Assembly (NCBI RefSeq): GCF_039596395.1
Contig: NZ_JBCNJT010000001.1
Span: forward strand, 1,771,315 to 1,835,314
Direction of reading: 5' to 3'
DNA from: Fluviicola sp.
GTDB lineage: Bacteria > Bacteroidota > Bacteroidia > Flavobacteriales_D > Crocinitomicaceae
DNA: 64,000 nt
Shown: positions 1 through 8,867 of the stretch, one piece after another
Numbering within the stretch: the stretch's first letter is position 1
Layout of the letters: every line of letters begins with the position of its first letter
The notes under the pieces: generated by a model
The model's input: only the letters and a program-made list of their open reading frames with translations
What the model was told of the DNA's origin: nothing
Database searches by the model: none
Program-made: the position numbers and the translations under genes

Positions 1-287
1 TTGTTGGAATATTGGTGTGCCACATCCGTGCCGTTCAGATCCAATTGATTGATATAACGTTCCGAAACAAACTCTACTCCGCGATACATTCCGCTACAGG
101 CTGAATCGGTACAAAAAGGAGTGTCAATGATACAGGTAAAAGGCAAATTGTGAGAAGAGTCCAGGATCATTTCATCCTGGTTTTCTCCTGCATAGATCTG
201 TTTATTACCGTTGCTTTCACAGGAAAAAGCAAGCACCACCAAAAAAATAGCTGTAAATCCCGAAATAATGCGCAATCCTTTATTCAT
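1..287 (-). CDS. Partial lipoprotein, function unknown (3' end outside window)
   Basis: The reverse strand is open from an ATG at 287 to the left edge, giving 95 codons with no stop. The first 22 residues form a lipoprotein signal peptide with lipobox LAFS followed by Cys23, so the protein is probably lipid-anchored in the cell envelope. The exposed part has a Cys pair (CIIDTPFC) and ends YINQLDLNGT at the edge. There is no recognisable domain in the visible part. It is divergent from the GH5 gene at 417. The start was chosen because it begins the signal peptide directly; only a TTG lies in frame upstream before a stop. Confidence 0.75.
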   Translation of the reverse strand, partial: MNKGLRIISGFTAIFLVVLAFSCESNGNKQIYAGENQDEMILDSSHNLPFTCIIDTPFCTDSACSGMYRGVEFVSERYINQLDLNGTDVAHQYSN

Positions 288-416
288 CCCTTTAAAAATA
301 ATTGAAATTGGCAATTCAAAATTGATCGGTGCCAATTTTTCAGAGGAAGAAGCGATGATGCTGTCTTTTAATTTCCAATTCTCAATTTCCTTATATTCGC
401 TTCAAACTACGACTCT

Positions 417-1874
417 ATGCGAAAACTGCTTCTTACTTATTTGATCTGTTTTTCAGGAATACCTGCATTTACTCAGGCAAACTGGAACAATACTTCTTTT
501 GTACATCGTTCGGGAAGGCAGATACTGGATGGAAACAATACACCGATCCGATTGGAAGGAGTAAATCTTGGTGGCTGGCTTTTGTGGGAAGGATGGATCT
601 GGGGATCCGGTTACACGCAGGAAAAAACCATCTATAACCGGATTAAAAACAAAGTAGGGCAAGCCAGTGCAGATGCTTTTCGCGATTCGGTTTATCATCA
701 TTTTATCACCCGGAAAGATATAGAGGCTATTTCCGGCGAATGTTTTAACCTCGTCCGGCTTCCTTTCAATCATACGATCCTGGAAGATGATGCTAATCCT
801 TATGTATACAAGCAATCCGGATGGGACTTACTTGACAGTGTACTTGATTGGTGTGAAGACAATGATTTGTATGTACTTTTCGATATGCACAGTGCTCCCG
901 GCGGGCAATCGACGTATTTTGTAACCGACCCTGATTCTCCCAATATGTGGGCGGATCCTGTTTATCAAACACGCACGGCTGAACTCTGGAAAGCCATTGC
1001 AAATCGCTATAAAAACCGTGGAATTGTTGCCGGATATGATCTGTTGAACGAACCGGTAGCTCCTGCCGACAGCACACTTGTACAGTTTTACGAATTATTG
1101 GTGGATTCCATCCGGACCGTTGATACCAACCACATGCTTTTTATCGAAGGAAAAGATGCCTCAACCGATTTCAGTATCTTCACTTCCCTACCCGACCCGA
1201 ACATGGTTTTTGCCTTCCACTTTTACAGTTGGTTTGTATGGAATATCCCGGACGCACTGGACGAATATGTGGCATTATCACAAAACATGAATGTTCCGGT
1301 GATGTGTGGTGAATGGGGTGAAAACAATTATGCTCCTTTGAGTACCACGCTTGATTATTTCAAGGATCCGGCCAAACAGATCAGCGGAGAAACTTTCTGG
1401 ACCTGGAAAAAAATGTTTAGCGGTGGTAACTATCCCTGCTATGTCGGAGTGGATACCAGTTCACTCTGGAACAAATCCATCAAATGGATCTCAAACGGGT
1501 TTAATCCCAATCCGACAGTGGCTGAAATGCAGCAGGGAATGAACGAGTTTGTCCAGAACATGAAATTCCAGCATTGTTTCTTCAATGATTCGATGAGTGA
1601 TCTTTTGAAAGCTTGTTCGGGTACTGCTTCACTTCCGGAGAACGGGGAAGAATTCTTTCAACTCATACCGAATCCGGCAAATAAGCAAGTGCTTATCCAT
1701 GCGTCATTCGAACCCGGAACGATCCGCATCTATAACCCTCGCGGACAATTGATCGAGTCCATCACTATTTCAGGGACAAGTTACATACTCGATCTTTCCG
1801 GATATACGAACGGTATTTACTTTATCTGCCCGGAACGAACTGCACACGCACAAAAGCTCGTTGTTCACCATTAA
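417..1874 (+). CDS. Secreted glycoside hydrolase family 5 (cellulase-like) with T9SS sorting domain
   Basis: Predicted retaining beta-glycosidase of 485 residues exported across both membranes. A Sec signal peptide covers residues 1-19. The TIM-barrel GH5 domain runs from about 28 to 395, with the N-terminal motif GVNLGGWLLWEG (48-59), NLVRLPFNH (111-119), the acid/base glutamate in NEP (E212) and the nucleophile in GEWGE (E299). The C-terminus (about 413-485) is a T9SS type A domain, with IPNP at its start and GIYFI near its end, so the enzyme is probably released or surface-anchored. The GVNLGGWL motif is typical of exo-beta-1,3-glucanase/GH5 subgroups; the substrate cannot be read from the sequence. 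A weak -7-like box (TATATTCG) lies at 392-399. Its stop overlaps the convergent thioesterase by 4 bases. Confidence 0.92.
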   Translation: MRKLLLTYLICFSGIPAFTQANWNNTSFVHRSGRQILDGNNTPIRLEGVNLGGWLLWEGWIWGSGYTQEKTIYNRIKNKVGQASADAFRDSVYHHFITRKDIEAISGECFNLVRLPFNHTILEDDANPYVYKQSGWDLLDSVLDWCEDNDLYVLFDMHSAPGGQSTYFVTDPDSPNMWADPVYQTRTAELWKAIANRYKNRGIVAGYDLLNEPVAPADSTLVQFYELLVDSIRTVDTNHMLFIEGKDASTDFSIFTSLPDPNMVFAFHFYSWFVWNIPDALDEYVALSQNMNVPVMCGEWGENNYAPLSTTLDYFKDPAKQISGETFWTWKKMFSGGNYPCYVGVDTSSLWNKSIKWISNGFNPNPTVAEMQQGMNEFVQNMKFQHCFFNDSMSDLLKACSGTASLPENGEEFFQLIPNPANKQVLIHASFEPGTIRIYNPRGQLIESITISGTSYILDLSGYTNGIYFICPERTAHAQKLVVHH

Positions 1875-2260
1875 TCTCTCAGGATCTTAACAGGCTGCTT
1901 GTTTTCGTCGATTGCCACAAACGTAAATTCTCCGGTTACCGCTTTTTCGCGCACGTCCGAATACATTTGCTCGGTAAAAATCTCTACCCGTATTTTCAAA
2001 CTGGTGCTCCCCAGGTAAGTTACTTTTCCGATTAATTCCACGATTGTTCCCGCCGGAATCGGTTTTTTGAAATCGATCTTATCACTACTCACCGTAACCA
2101 TGCGCTGCCGGCTGAAACGGGTTGCTGCGATAAAAGCCACTTCGTCCATCAGCTGCATTGCCGTTCCTCCGAAAAGTGTATCGTAATGATTGGTCGTATT
2201 GGGGAAAACCGCTTTAAAAATGCGTGTTTCCGATTGTTGGATTCTTTGTTCCAGTGTCAT
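1871..2260 (-). CDS. Acyl-CoA thioesterase, hotdog fold (YciA/BACH type)
   Basis: A single hotdog domain of 129 residues, the usual length for YciA-like acyl-CoA hydrolases, which cleave acyl-CoA to free acid and CoA in the cytoplasm. The family motif NHYDTLFGG (24-32) is followed by the catalytic/hotdog helix with MDE (38-40), then IDFKKPIPAGTIVEL, the strand seen in this family. There is no signal peptide. It is convergent with the GH5 gene (4-base overlap), with no terminator between them. The family assignment is firm; acyl-chain preference is unknown. Confidence 0.9.
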   Translation of the reverse strand: MTLEQRIQQSETRIFKAVFPNTTNHYDTLFGGTAMQLMDEVAFIAATRFSRQRMVTVSSDKIDFKKPIPAGTIVELIGKVTYLGSTSLKIRVEIFTEQMYSDVREKAVTGEFTFVAIDENKQPVKILRD

Positions 2261-2308
2261 ATTTTATGTTTAATATAGGCTCTTCCGAAGCTTCGGGCAA
2301 GTGCCTTT

Positions 2309-2557
2309 TCAATAATCTTTCTTCTTAAAAAGTGTCGAAATCTGGTTAAACCGCTCTTCCAGTTTCTTTGCATTGTATTCTTTCTTCATTTCCAGCATAC
2401 AGCCTGCACACAAACATTCTTCGTAATGGTCGCAGATATACTGGCTTTCATCTACCGATAAATTCACGGCCGTGCACTGGCAAAGCGAAATGGAACCTGC
2501 TTTACACTGAAAACCGGAATTACAACGCGGACAAATTACCTGTTCATGATCACTCAT
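2309..2557 (-). CDS. Cysteine-rich CWC family small protein
   Basis: An 82-residue cytoplasmic protein with four cysteine pairs/knots: CPRC at 10-13, CQC at about 27-29, a single Cys in YICDH, and CLCAGC. The CPxCxxxFxC...C-C pattern matches the cysteine-rich CWC family (a likely metal-binding module) with CQC in place of CWC. The C-terminal third is charged and helical. It lies 48 bases upstream of the thioesterase gene on the same strand, so co-transcription is possible. The role is unknown. Confidence 0.8.
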   Translation of the reverse strand: MSDHEQVICPRCNSGFQCKAGSISLCQCTAVNLSVDESQYICDHYEECLCAGCMLEMKKEYNAKKLEERFNQISTLFKKKDY

Positions 2558-2793
2558 AAGCTATTCATTTTTATATTCTGCGCTTTCGAAAAAAAGAGAC
2601 GTACTGGAAGTTTAATTCTTGAAAAAGAATAACAAAACAACCTTGACATCAGCTTCAAATCGCGAAAGCATGGCCAATTCCACCAGCCGGGGCCAGCAGA
2701 TCAGAAAACGGCAGGTATCTGACTTTTCCATTCATTACGATTGGAATTACAGTTGCGCGACAGTTCGTGATTCTCACACGATTCCCCTCTTCA

Positions 2794-2815
2794 TTCATCC
2801 GCCACGGCGGATGAA
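2794..2815. repeat. Perfect 10-bp-arm palindrome in a gene-free 392-base stretch
   Basis: The interval 2558-2949 holds no convincing gene. Its one clear structure is a perfect inverted repeat, TTCATCCGCC-AC-GGCGGATGAA, flanked by pyrimidine-rich sequence. It resembles the short GC-rich REP-like palindromes scattered through Bacteroidota genomes; compare 24380-24398 in this window. It could be a hairpin or a protein site. Confidence 0.6.
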
Positions 2816-2937
2816 ACCTTTTTCCGGATATTGATTCAATAAAGAACGTGAAGTAAATGTACTTACTAATTCCGAATCGAATGACGAATCCAAATTATTT
2901 GTGTGCTGAAATTTCCTGACATAAAATCTCCTTTTTG

Positions 2938-2945
2938 TATCTTTG
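2938..2945 (+). promoter_or_regulatory. Bacteroidota -7 box (TATCTTTG) directly before a GTG start
   Basis: TATCTTTG is a perfect TAnnTTTG element. Its last base is only 4 bases before the GTG at 2950, so the transcript would begin at or next to the start codon (leaderless). No TTTG is seen at the usual 17-23 base distance upstream. Confidence 0.55.
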
Positions 2946-2949
2946 CGCT

Positions 2950-3330
2950 GTGAGAAAGGCAGTTATATTCATTCTGTTACCGATTTTTATGTTTAACAGT
3001 TCACTGGGAGAGTTCTTCCAGTTGCCCCAATTTCTCACGCATTTTACGGAACACCGCACGCAGGACCAACGCATCGGGATCGGTGATTTTATCTGGATGC
3101 ACTATATCGGTCACGATCAGAATACGCAGGACCAGGACCGCGACATGGAGCTTCCGTTCAAAAAAATCGACGATCATTTCTCCTTTGAGGTAGCCTCTTT
3201 TCCAGGTTCGAAATTTATTTCGGAAAACCGCTTCGAGGTAATAGACACCTGTCTACCTGCACTTTTCAAAACCAACCGGCCCAAAGATCCGGCGCTGGCT
3301 TCCTTGTTCAGACCGCCTTGTCAGGCATAA
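2950..3330 (+). CDS. Small histidine/aspartate-rich exported protein, function unknown
   Basis: This 126-residue product starts at GTG 2950 rather than the upstream ATG, because a perfect -7 promoter box covers 2938-2945. The N-terminus (VRKAVIFILLPIF...) is a signal-peptide-like hydrophobic stretch. The body carries LPQFLTHFTEH, then a MHY motif, an Asp/His-rich loop (GHDQNTQDQDRD) and LPFKK. From memory, this L-P...H-F/Y-EH...MHY...LPFK pattern recurs in short Bacteroidota proteins near metal or TonB-linked transport genes; I know no function. The acidic/His-rich loop could bind a metal (inference). An alternative start is ATG 2989. Confidence 0.6.
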   Translation: MRKAVIFILLPIFMFNSSLGEFFQLPQFLTHFTEHRTQDQRIGIGDFIWMHYIGHDQNTQDQDRDMELPFKKIDDHFSFEVASFPGSKFISENRFEVIDTCLPALFKTNRPKDPALASLFRPPCQA

Positions 3331-3520
3331 TTTCTGAAACACTCACATCGTCCGAAATACGGAGGATTATTTCTTGAAATCCTATTTATACGTTAAGAAA
3401 TCATGGGCTTTCCCGACAGGACAAAGTTCCTGAAGATTCTTCCTTTCCCGGATTTCGCGGGGAATTTTTGAAAGTAGTCATTCCTGACCTCACACCTGAT
3501 GTTTTTTTTAAATAAACACC

Positions 3521-5905
3521 ATGAAACAAACACTTATAATAATCAGCATCTGTTGCTCAATCAGTTCTTTGTTCGCACAGAACTGGACAGGTGCTCTGAA
3601 TTCGGATTGGAACAACGCTTCCAATTGGTCTTCCGCTCCTTCAAACGGAGATAATATTACGATCGATCCGGCGAATTATACCGGGGCTATGGCACAACCG
3701 GTCATTTCAGGCAATTCAAATTTCACACCGGCAGAAATGCTTGTCCAAAACGGGGCGCAGCTAACTATTTCTGCTGCACTGAACACAAGCGATCGCGTAG
3801 AGATTATCGGGAACGGAACGGTTGTTACGATTACTAATTCCGGGGCTTTTTCCCTGATCGGAGGCGGAAATAATGCCCGCTTGATCTTTGTAGATGATGC
3901 TCATTTGCAAATGAACGGCGGTAGTTTATCCAGCGGACAGCGCCTGCTGTTTGAATTGGGAGCTACCGGAACCATTAACGCAGGAACAGTAACGGTTGGA
4001 GAAACCATCGCATTGGTAGACGGAAGCGCATTAGGTTCCAGCAAACTGGTACAAAACGGGGGAACCATTACCACCAATGCCGAATTTGGCTTTGAGAATG
4101 AGGCCGGAGTTTACTATCCGACCTTTGAACAAAACGGTGGAATCTTGAATATCAACGGCGCATTGGTTTGGCTGGGCGCAGCTCCCGGAGCAGGAACCGG
4201 TTATTTCCGTTCAACCGGCGGAACGGTGAAAGTGACCGGAACAATCGGGAATGATCCCACAAGTACCATGAACATGCATTTGGAATTAACCGGAAACAGT
4301 GCATTATTGGAAAATTCAGGAACTGCTGTTCAATTGCTTAACGGTGATTCGGTTATTTTGAATAACCATGCAACCTGGAAAGACTTGAATGCAGCTGTCT
4401 GGACCAATAACGGAAGTGTGTATGCTGCCGATTCTTCCTTATTCCTGACAGGGAATACTGTTTTCAACGGAAACGGAAGTTATCAACTTGATTTTCTAAC
4501 CATTCCTACCGGGAAAAGCCTTACCCACATTTCTCCGCTAGTATTGAGTGTAAGCGGGGATTTATCCGTATCGGGTTCCTTCAATCACCATTCAAATATC
4601 CTGAATTTGAACGGGTCGAAAAACCAGGTGGTTGATCATGCTTCGAACAACCTGATGCTTTACGGGCTTCGCATTGAAAATAACGCAAACGGCCCTGCAG
4701 ATGGCGGATACGGGATTTCCCTGAATACTTCGGTAAATATTTCTTCCGAACTTCAACTAAACAACGGAATCGTTGTATGCGATCCGCTTTCACTGGTGAA
4801 ACTAGCCGATAATACAACGCTTTCGGGAGAATCCGACACCACGTTTATCGTCGGTTACGTGGAAAAAACCGGAAATGATGCGTTTGTTTTTCCTGTAGGA
4901 ACGCTTCCTGACAGATACCGCCCTTTGTCAATCACAGCACCGGCATCTCCAGGTACAGTGATTAAAGCCGGCTATGTAAACAATTCCTACAGCAACTTAA
5001 CTCCTGTTGAAGCTCCGATGCAAAGTGTCAGTTCGTTGGAATACTGGGACTTTACCAATTCAAGCACTGCAGACCCGGTTGGTGTAACTGTTGGCTGGAA
5101 CAACGCGATGCAAAGCGGTTTGAGCGATTGTGCGGATATCACATTAACGGTTTGGAACGGTTCCCAATGGGCTTTTGTCCCTTCCGGCACTTCCGGGTTA
5201 TGTAACGGAACGAATGAAGGAACACTTTTTTCGACTAATAATTTACCGGTACACGGCCCTGTTACGATTGGCTTTACCAGTAATGTTACACAGCAACACA
5301 TCACGTTGTGCAGCGGAGATTCGGTAATTGTAGGGTCAAATAGCTATTCTGCCGACGGAACTTATTTTGATGTATTGCAGGACATCAACGGAGACGACAG
5401 TACAGTAGTAACCGTTGTCAGCGTTTTAGCCCCGGTCATTCAATCCATTACGGATAATATTACTTCCATAACGGTTGTTGCGCCAACAGCAAGCAATTTG
5501 GTTTGGATCAATTGCGCGGACGAAAGCCCGGCAAACGGTACCGGATCATTTACATTCACACCGTCAGCAAACGGAACGTACGCCGTGATAGCATCAAACA
5601 CTAACGGATGTAGCGATACCAGTGATTGTATTGTAATCGATCAGCTGAGTCTTCCGGAGTTCAGTAACAATCAACTGGAAATTTACCCGAACCCAGTTAC
5701 AGGAAATGGTTTTCTGACCATTCTAGCCGAAGCTTCTGAGTTTACGATCCAAAGCCTGGACGGTAAGATCATTCAACCGAAATCAGTGACACTCGTAAAT
5801 GAAAAAGCTGTAATTGAATTACCGGATTTGAGACACGGAGTTTACCTCATCACAGAAAAAGCGAAAGGTTCAGGTTTACGCACAAGTCGTTTCAGCGTTC
5901 AGTAA
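3521..5905 (+). CDS. Large secreted T9SS cargo protein, beta-helix/adhesin-like
   Basis: 794 residues with Sec signal peptide 1-19 (ending SLFAQ) followed at once by NWTGALNSDWNNASNWS, the opening motif of many Bacteroidota surface proteins. The central part is a long series of short Gly/Asn/Thr-rich beta strands (MNGGSLSSG, LVQNGGTI, FEQNGGILN) suggesting a right-handed beta-helix or autotransporter-like stack. A later module (GYVEKTGNDAFVFPVGT) is followed by an Ig-like stretch and a C-terminal T9SS type A domain starting at LEIYPNPV. It is exported to the cell surface or medium; ligand unknown. The architecture matches the protein at 52645-54927 in outline. A bidirectional terminator follows. 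Confidence 0.85.
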   Translation: MKQTLIIISICCSISSLFAQNWTGALNSDWNNASNWSSAPSNGDNITIDPANYTGAMAQPVISGNSNFTPAEMLVQNGAQLTISAALNTSDRVEIIGNGTVVTITNSGAFSLIGGGNNARLIFVDDAHLQMNGGSLSSGQRLLFELGATGTINAGTVTVGETIALVDGSALGSSKLVQNGGTITTNAEFGFENEAGVYYPTFEQNGGILNINGALVWLGAAPGAGTGYFRSTGGTVKVTGTIGNDPTSTMNMHLELTGNSALLENSGTAVQLLNGDSVILNNHATWKDLNAAVWTNNGSVYAADSSLFLTGNTVFNGNGSYQLDFLTIPTGKSLTHISPLVLSVSGDLSVSGSFNHHSNILNLNGSKNQVVDHASNNLMLYGLRIENNANGPADGGYGISLNTSVNISSELQLNNGIVVCDPLSLVKLADNTTLSGESDTTFIVGYVEKTGNDAFVFPVGTLPDRYRPLSITAPASPGTVIKAGYVNNSYSNLTPVEAPMQSVSSLEYWDFTNSSTADPVGVTVGWNNAMQSGLSDCADITLTVWNGSQWAFVPSGTSGLCNGTNEGTLFSTNNLPVHGPVTIGFTSNVTQQHITLCSGDSVIVGSNSYSADGTYFDVLQDINGDDSTVVTVVSVLAPVIQSITDNITSITVVAPTASNLVWINCADESPANGTGSFTFTPSANGTYAVIASNTNGCSDTSDCIVIDQLSLPEFSNNQLEIYPNPVTGNGFLTILAEASEFTIQSLDGKIIQPKSVTLVNEKAVIELPDLRHGVYLITEKAKGSGLRTSRFSVQ

Positions 5906-5926
5906 GACTTCTGATAATTAACTAAA

Positions 5927-5957
5927 AATCCCCTGATTTATCGTCAGGGGATTTTTT
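5927..5957. terminator. Bidirectional intrinsic terminator
   Basis: A 10-bp stem, AATCCCCTGA (5927-5936) pairing with TCAGGGGATT (5944-5953), with a 7-base loop and T/A tracts on both sides. It ends the T9SS gene on the plus strand and the convergent gene at 5965 on the minus strand. Confidence 0.85.
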
Positions 5958-5964
5958 AATTCGT

Positions 5965-7008
5965 TTATGGCCGGTCTACAAAATCGAAGAAGAAGGCAAA
6001 ACCGTATTTCTCCTGTAGTTCGTGTTTTCGTCTGTCGACACTGAATTTCTGCATGTAAATTTTCGCGCGGTTGGCTTCCGCTTTTCTAATTCCCTGTTCG
6101 GTTACGTCATACACCTGGTCTGTTCGCGCAGGATCTACTCCCAGAATATTGTACGACACTATTTCAGCGGGAATTTTACAGTTTTCCTGCTTGTTGGTTG
6201 AAGTTTTTTTAAACCACAAGTAAGCTGCTTCCTCCATAATTCCGTAGTCTTTCGGGTGCAAATACCCCGCTTCTACTGCCTGGAAGAGTAATTCTTTGTT
6301 TTCCTGGAAAAAGCACTGGGAATGTAAAATGATGTTCATCGGACACTTCAAACGCAACTCGGATTCTTCGGCGTAGTCAGCACTCGTTGTTCCGGCATAC
6401 AGGTCTTTCTTATTGTTTTTCTTGTAAAAGTCTTTCAGCATATCACTGGTCGTAATCCCAAGCAGGTGTTCATTCGGAAAGATGCCTTTTTTCACCAGAT
6501 AATCCCGGATGTAAATGCGGGCTTTGTTCTCACTTGCATGAAATTGCGGACTGTCGGCTCCTGCTTTTAATTTCAAACTGTCTGATTCGTAGCACAACTG
6601 ACAAATCGTTTGCTGCAATTCCTTATCAATATGTGGCTCCACATAATTTCGCTTAAAGTTTTGATTGATGCGTTTATACAAATTTGGCTGATACCTGTCT
6701 TTGATAAATTTACTTGCAACAACAGATTTCAAAGGCATTCCATTCTGAAAAGCAATTTTCAGGTAATGATCAAAACGCGCTGTATCATTCAAATAAAGTG
6801 CAATCTGCGCCGCAATGTAAGGATCCTTCAGAAACGGTTTGTTACCGGCAAAAGCTTTGTCGTAGTACTTGAAGCAGGAAGAGTCCATTTTCTGCACAAA
6901 TTCTTCCTCCGCCTTGTTGACCATATGGTAGTAGTCCACATAAGACTTCTCTTGTGAAAACAGGTTGAAAGCGGTCAGCATGAAAAGACCGAGGATGTAT
7001 TTCTTCAT
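5965..7008 (-). CDS. Secreted protein of unknown function, helical/TPR-like N-terminus
   Basis: 347 residues with a clean signal peptide (MKKYILGLFMLTAFNLFSQ). The N-terminal half (KAEEEFVQKMDSSCFKYYDKAF, then AAQIALYLNDTARFDHYLKIA) alternates helices in a way that recalls tetratricopeptide-like packing, but repeats are not regular enough to call. A conserved-looking CQLC pair and a long basic C-terminal region follow. I recognise no named family. It is probably co-oriented with the VWA gene 64 bases upstream, so both may be one transcript acting in the envelope (inference). Confidence 0.7.
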   Translation of the reverse strand: MKKYILGLFMLTAFNLFSQEKSYVDYYHMVNKAEEEFVQKMDSSCFKYYDKAFAGNKPFLKDPYIAAQIALYLNDTARFDHYLKIAFQNGMPLKSVVASKFIKDRYQPNLYKRINQNFKRNYVEPHIDKELQQTICQLCYESDSLKLKAGADSPQFHASENKARIYIRDYLVKKGIFPNEHLLGITTSDMLKDFYKKNNKKDLYAGTTSADYAEESELRLKCPMNIILHSQCFFQENKELLFQAVEAGYLHPKDYGIMEEAAYLWFKKTSTNKQENCKIPAEIVSYNILGVDPARTDQVYDVTEQGIRKAEANRAKIYMQKFSVDRRKHELQEKYGFAFFFDFVDRP

Positions 7009-7072
7009 AACAGTTTAATTGTCCGGACCAAATGTAAACATAATCTTCGTGTCTTCAAATCCGGGACGATGC

Positions 7073-8209
7073 TTACCTCAAATTGCTTTTCTCTTCTATC
7101 TGCACAAACTTTCCGGCGCTCATCATGAATTTCATTCCGTTCAGCTTAAAGGTTTTCCCGTTTCCCATCTGGGCAATATTGGTCAGATCTTCTTCCATGG
7201 TGTGTACACTTCCGCCTGTAGCGTAAGCAAGGTCCAGGTAAAGTGTATTCATGCGGTCTTTGACGCCACAAACTACTATTTTCAAAGGAACTTTCTGCTG
7301 TTTGAGGAATTCTACCAATTTCATATCGCAGGGATCTTCCCAGTTGTCTGCGATCAAAACCACATTATTCTTGTTTTCCGGGTATTTTTGAATGGCATAG
7401 CAGATCGCTTCCAGGTCATTTTCGATGTGATTTCCCTTCTCCATCGCCGTAAATGCAAGGTCAATCACTTTATCAGCATTGGATGATTCAATGGTCCAGA
7501 TACCGGTCGGATCGAGTACTTTTGTTTGCGTATTGCTGTTTTCCTCATCATCGTTGAAGAAGACGATCTGTTTGAAGGTTTTCAGCTTCTGGTTGGCTTT
7601 GATCCACAAGAGAATTTGCGCGGTATACGGAGCCATGCTTCCGGTAACATCTGTTACTACCAGCATGTTCTTCCAGGTTGGTTGTCTTTCAAAGACTTTC
7701 AAAATACTCGAATCCTGCGGAGATGCTTTTTGTTCCACCACATCCAGGATCAGTTTGTGTTCTTCCTGGTAGGTCGGCATTTTGCGGTAATAGATCTCGA
7801 ACCCGTGAAAGTAGTTTTGCATATCTCTTTGCGATTCCACACCGGTTTGCTTCACGATATTCCAGTCGATGATGCTGCTGTTAAATGCTTCGGGAAGCAA
7901 GATGTACAATTCCAGGATGCGCCGGCGGTTCAATTCGGTGAAATCCATCCCGTAGGGATAATCGGAATAAATCAGATCGACACGGATAATGGTCTGATCT
8001 TTCAGGGCTTTTACATCTTCCGGGTTCAGGATCGTATGTTCACCGGGAGTCATGCGGATTTTTGCAACACTGAATCCGTTTTCAATGGGCCGGTACTTCG
8101 CGACTTTTAGTGTGTCGCCGAAACGAAAGTTTTCCCTGATCGAGACTTGAGCGGTAGTTGTCTTTCCTATCCAAAGAAAGAGTAACAAAAGTGGAAGTAA
8201 AGTTTTCAT
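7073..8209 (-). CDS. Exported protein with von Willebrand factor A-like domain
   Basis: 378 residues from the ATG at 8209, which begins a signal peptide (MKTLLPLLLLFLWIGKTTTAQ); an upstream ATG at 8224 would add five residues before it. The C-terminal half from about residue 180 is a VWA-like Rossmann domain: MLVVTDVTGSM carries the MIDAS DxTxS motif (about 187-191), later strands are QIVFFNDD, NNVVLIADN and LKIVVCGV, then a TGG segment. VWA domains bind metal and mediate protein contacts. The N-terminal half is unrecognised. Likely a periplasmic or outer-membrane scaffold; no partner such as BatA/B or a MoxR ATPase is nearby. Confidence 0.78.
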   Translation of the reverse strand: MKTLLPLLLLFLWIGKTTTAQVSIRENFRFGDTLKVAKYRPIENGFSVAKIRMTPGEHTILNPEDVKALKDQTIIRVDLIYSDYPYGMDFTELNRRRILELYILLPEAFNSSIIDWNIVKQTGVESQRDMQNYFHGFEIYYRKMPTYQEEHKLILDVVEQKASPQDSSILKVFERQPTWKNMLVVTDVTGSMAPYTAQILLWIKANQKLKTFKQIVFFNDDEENSNTQTKVLDPTGIWTIESSNADKVIDLAFTAMEKGNHIENDLEAICYAIQKYPENKNNVVLIADNWEDPCDMKLVEFLKQQKVPLKIVVCGVKDRMNTLYLDLAYATGGSVHTMEEDLTNIAQMGNGKTFKLNGMKFMMSAGKFVQIEEKSNLR

Positions 8210-8262
8210 ACTCCTATAACACAAGGAATTGAAAAAAGTAACACTCCCTTATTATGAATTGC

Positions 8263-8323
8263 GAATGCCGAATTTAACTCCTAAAATGATGCTATGCGTA
8301 CAAAATCATTTGATTCGGCATTC
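8263..8323. repeat. Intergenic inverted repeat (hairpin with 39-base loop)
   Basis: GAATGCCGAAT (8263-8273) and its exact complement ATTCGGCATTC (8313-8323) sit just past the 3' end of the SRPBCC gene. Flanking bases (GAATTGC versus GTCATTAATT) extend it imperfectly. It may act as an mRNA 3' hairpin. Confidence 0.6.
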
Positions 8324-8327
8324 GTCA

Positions 8328-8747
8328 TTAATTGTTCTCTGTGTATTTTTTGAAATTATCCAGGATTGCCTGCCAGCCTGCTTGCTGCATTTCAACCGGA
8401 TTCTGGCCTTCTGCATCAAATGTTTCCACCACTTTGGTTTCGTTGCCGCCATCGCTGGTGAAAGTAATGTGGGTCTGCCGGCCATCGTCCATGGTATAGC
8501 TGATAAACTGATGTGTAGTCACTTCGTCGTAGACACCTCCGAAATCAAATCCGAAGCTACCGTCTTTTGCTTCCATTCTTGCTGTAAAACGGCCTCCCGC
8601 GCGCAGGTCATTTTCCGATTTCGGCGTGTGCCAATCCGGTGAAGCGCTGTTCCACTGTTTGATGTGTTCGGGCTCATTCCAATAATCCCACACTTTTTCG
8701 ATCGGTGCATTTACCGTAGTTTGTACCGTGATTTTTGTCTTTTCCAT
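8328..8747 (-). CDS. SRPBCC (AHSA1/START-like) domain protein
   Basis: 139 residues, one SRPBCC fold: VNAPIEKVWDYWNEPEHIKQW at the start forms the first strand and helices, GGRFTARME and FDFGGVYDEV the middle sheet, and a long C-terminal helix (AGWQAILDNFKKYTE) closes the hydrophobic cavity. The fold binds small hydrophobic ligands, and this subfamily is often paired with ArsR regulators. It is the last and most distant gene of module A, separated from the DoxX gene by 120 bases containing a GTTYAAA element. Ligand unknown. Confidence 0.9.
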   Translation of the reverse strand: MEKTKITVQTTVNAPIEKVWDYWNEPEHIKQWNSASPDWHTPKSENDLRAGGRFTARMEAKDGSFGFDFGGVYDEVTTHQFISYTMDDGRQTHITFTSDGGNETKVVETFDAEGQNPVEMQQAGWQAILDNFKKYTENN

Positions 8748-8773
8748 GTTTTTCTTTTTAAAAGAAATGTTCC

Positions 8774-8844
8774 AAAGAGATCAAACGGTTTAAAAAGTTC
8801 AAATGTTCAAGAAATGAACTTTGAAACTTTCAGCTAATCTCTTT
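8774..8844. repeat. GTTYAAA-rich inverted element, copy 1
   Basis: Between two co-directional genes. The ends pair (AAAGAGAT at 8774-8781 with ATCTCTTT at 8837-8844) and the inside carries GTTTAAA and GTTCAAA on one arm and TGAACTTT/GAAACTTT on the other. Similar elements lie near 9788, 19858, 23927, 30843 and 62530. Confidence 0.55.
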
Positions 8845-8867
8845 TAAAATTCCTGTATTAAAATTAG

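Noticed and set aside
2619-2834. Plus-strand ORF of 71 codons in the 2558-2949 gap
   Set aside because: Low-complexity, no signal or domain, runs across the perfect palindrome at 2794-2815; the gap looks non-coding.
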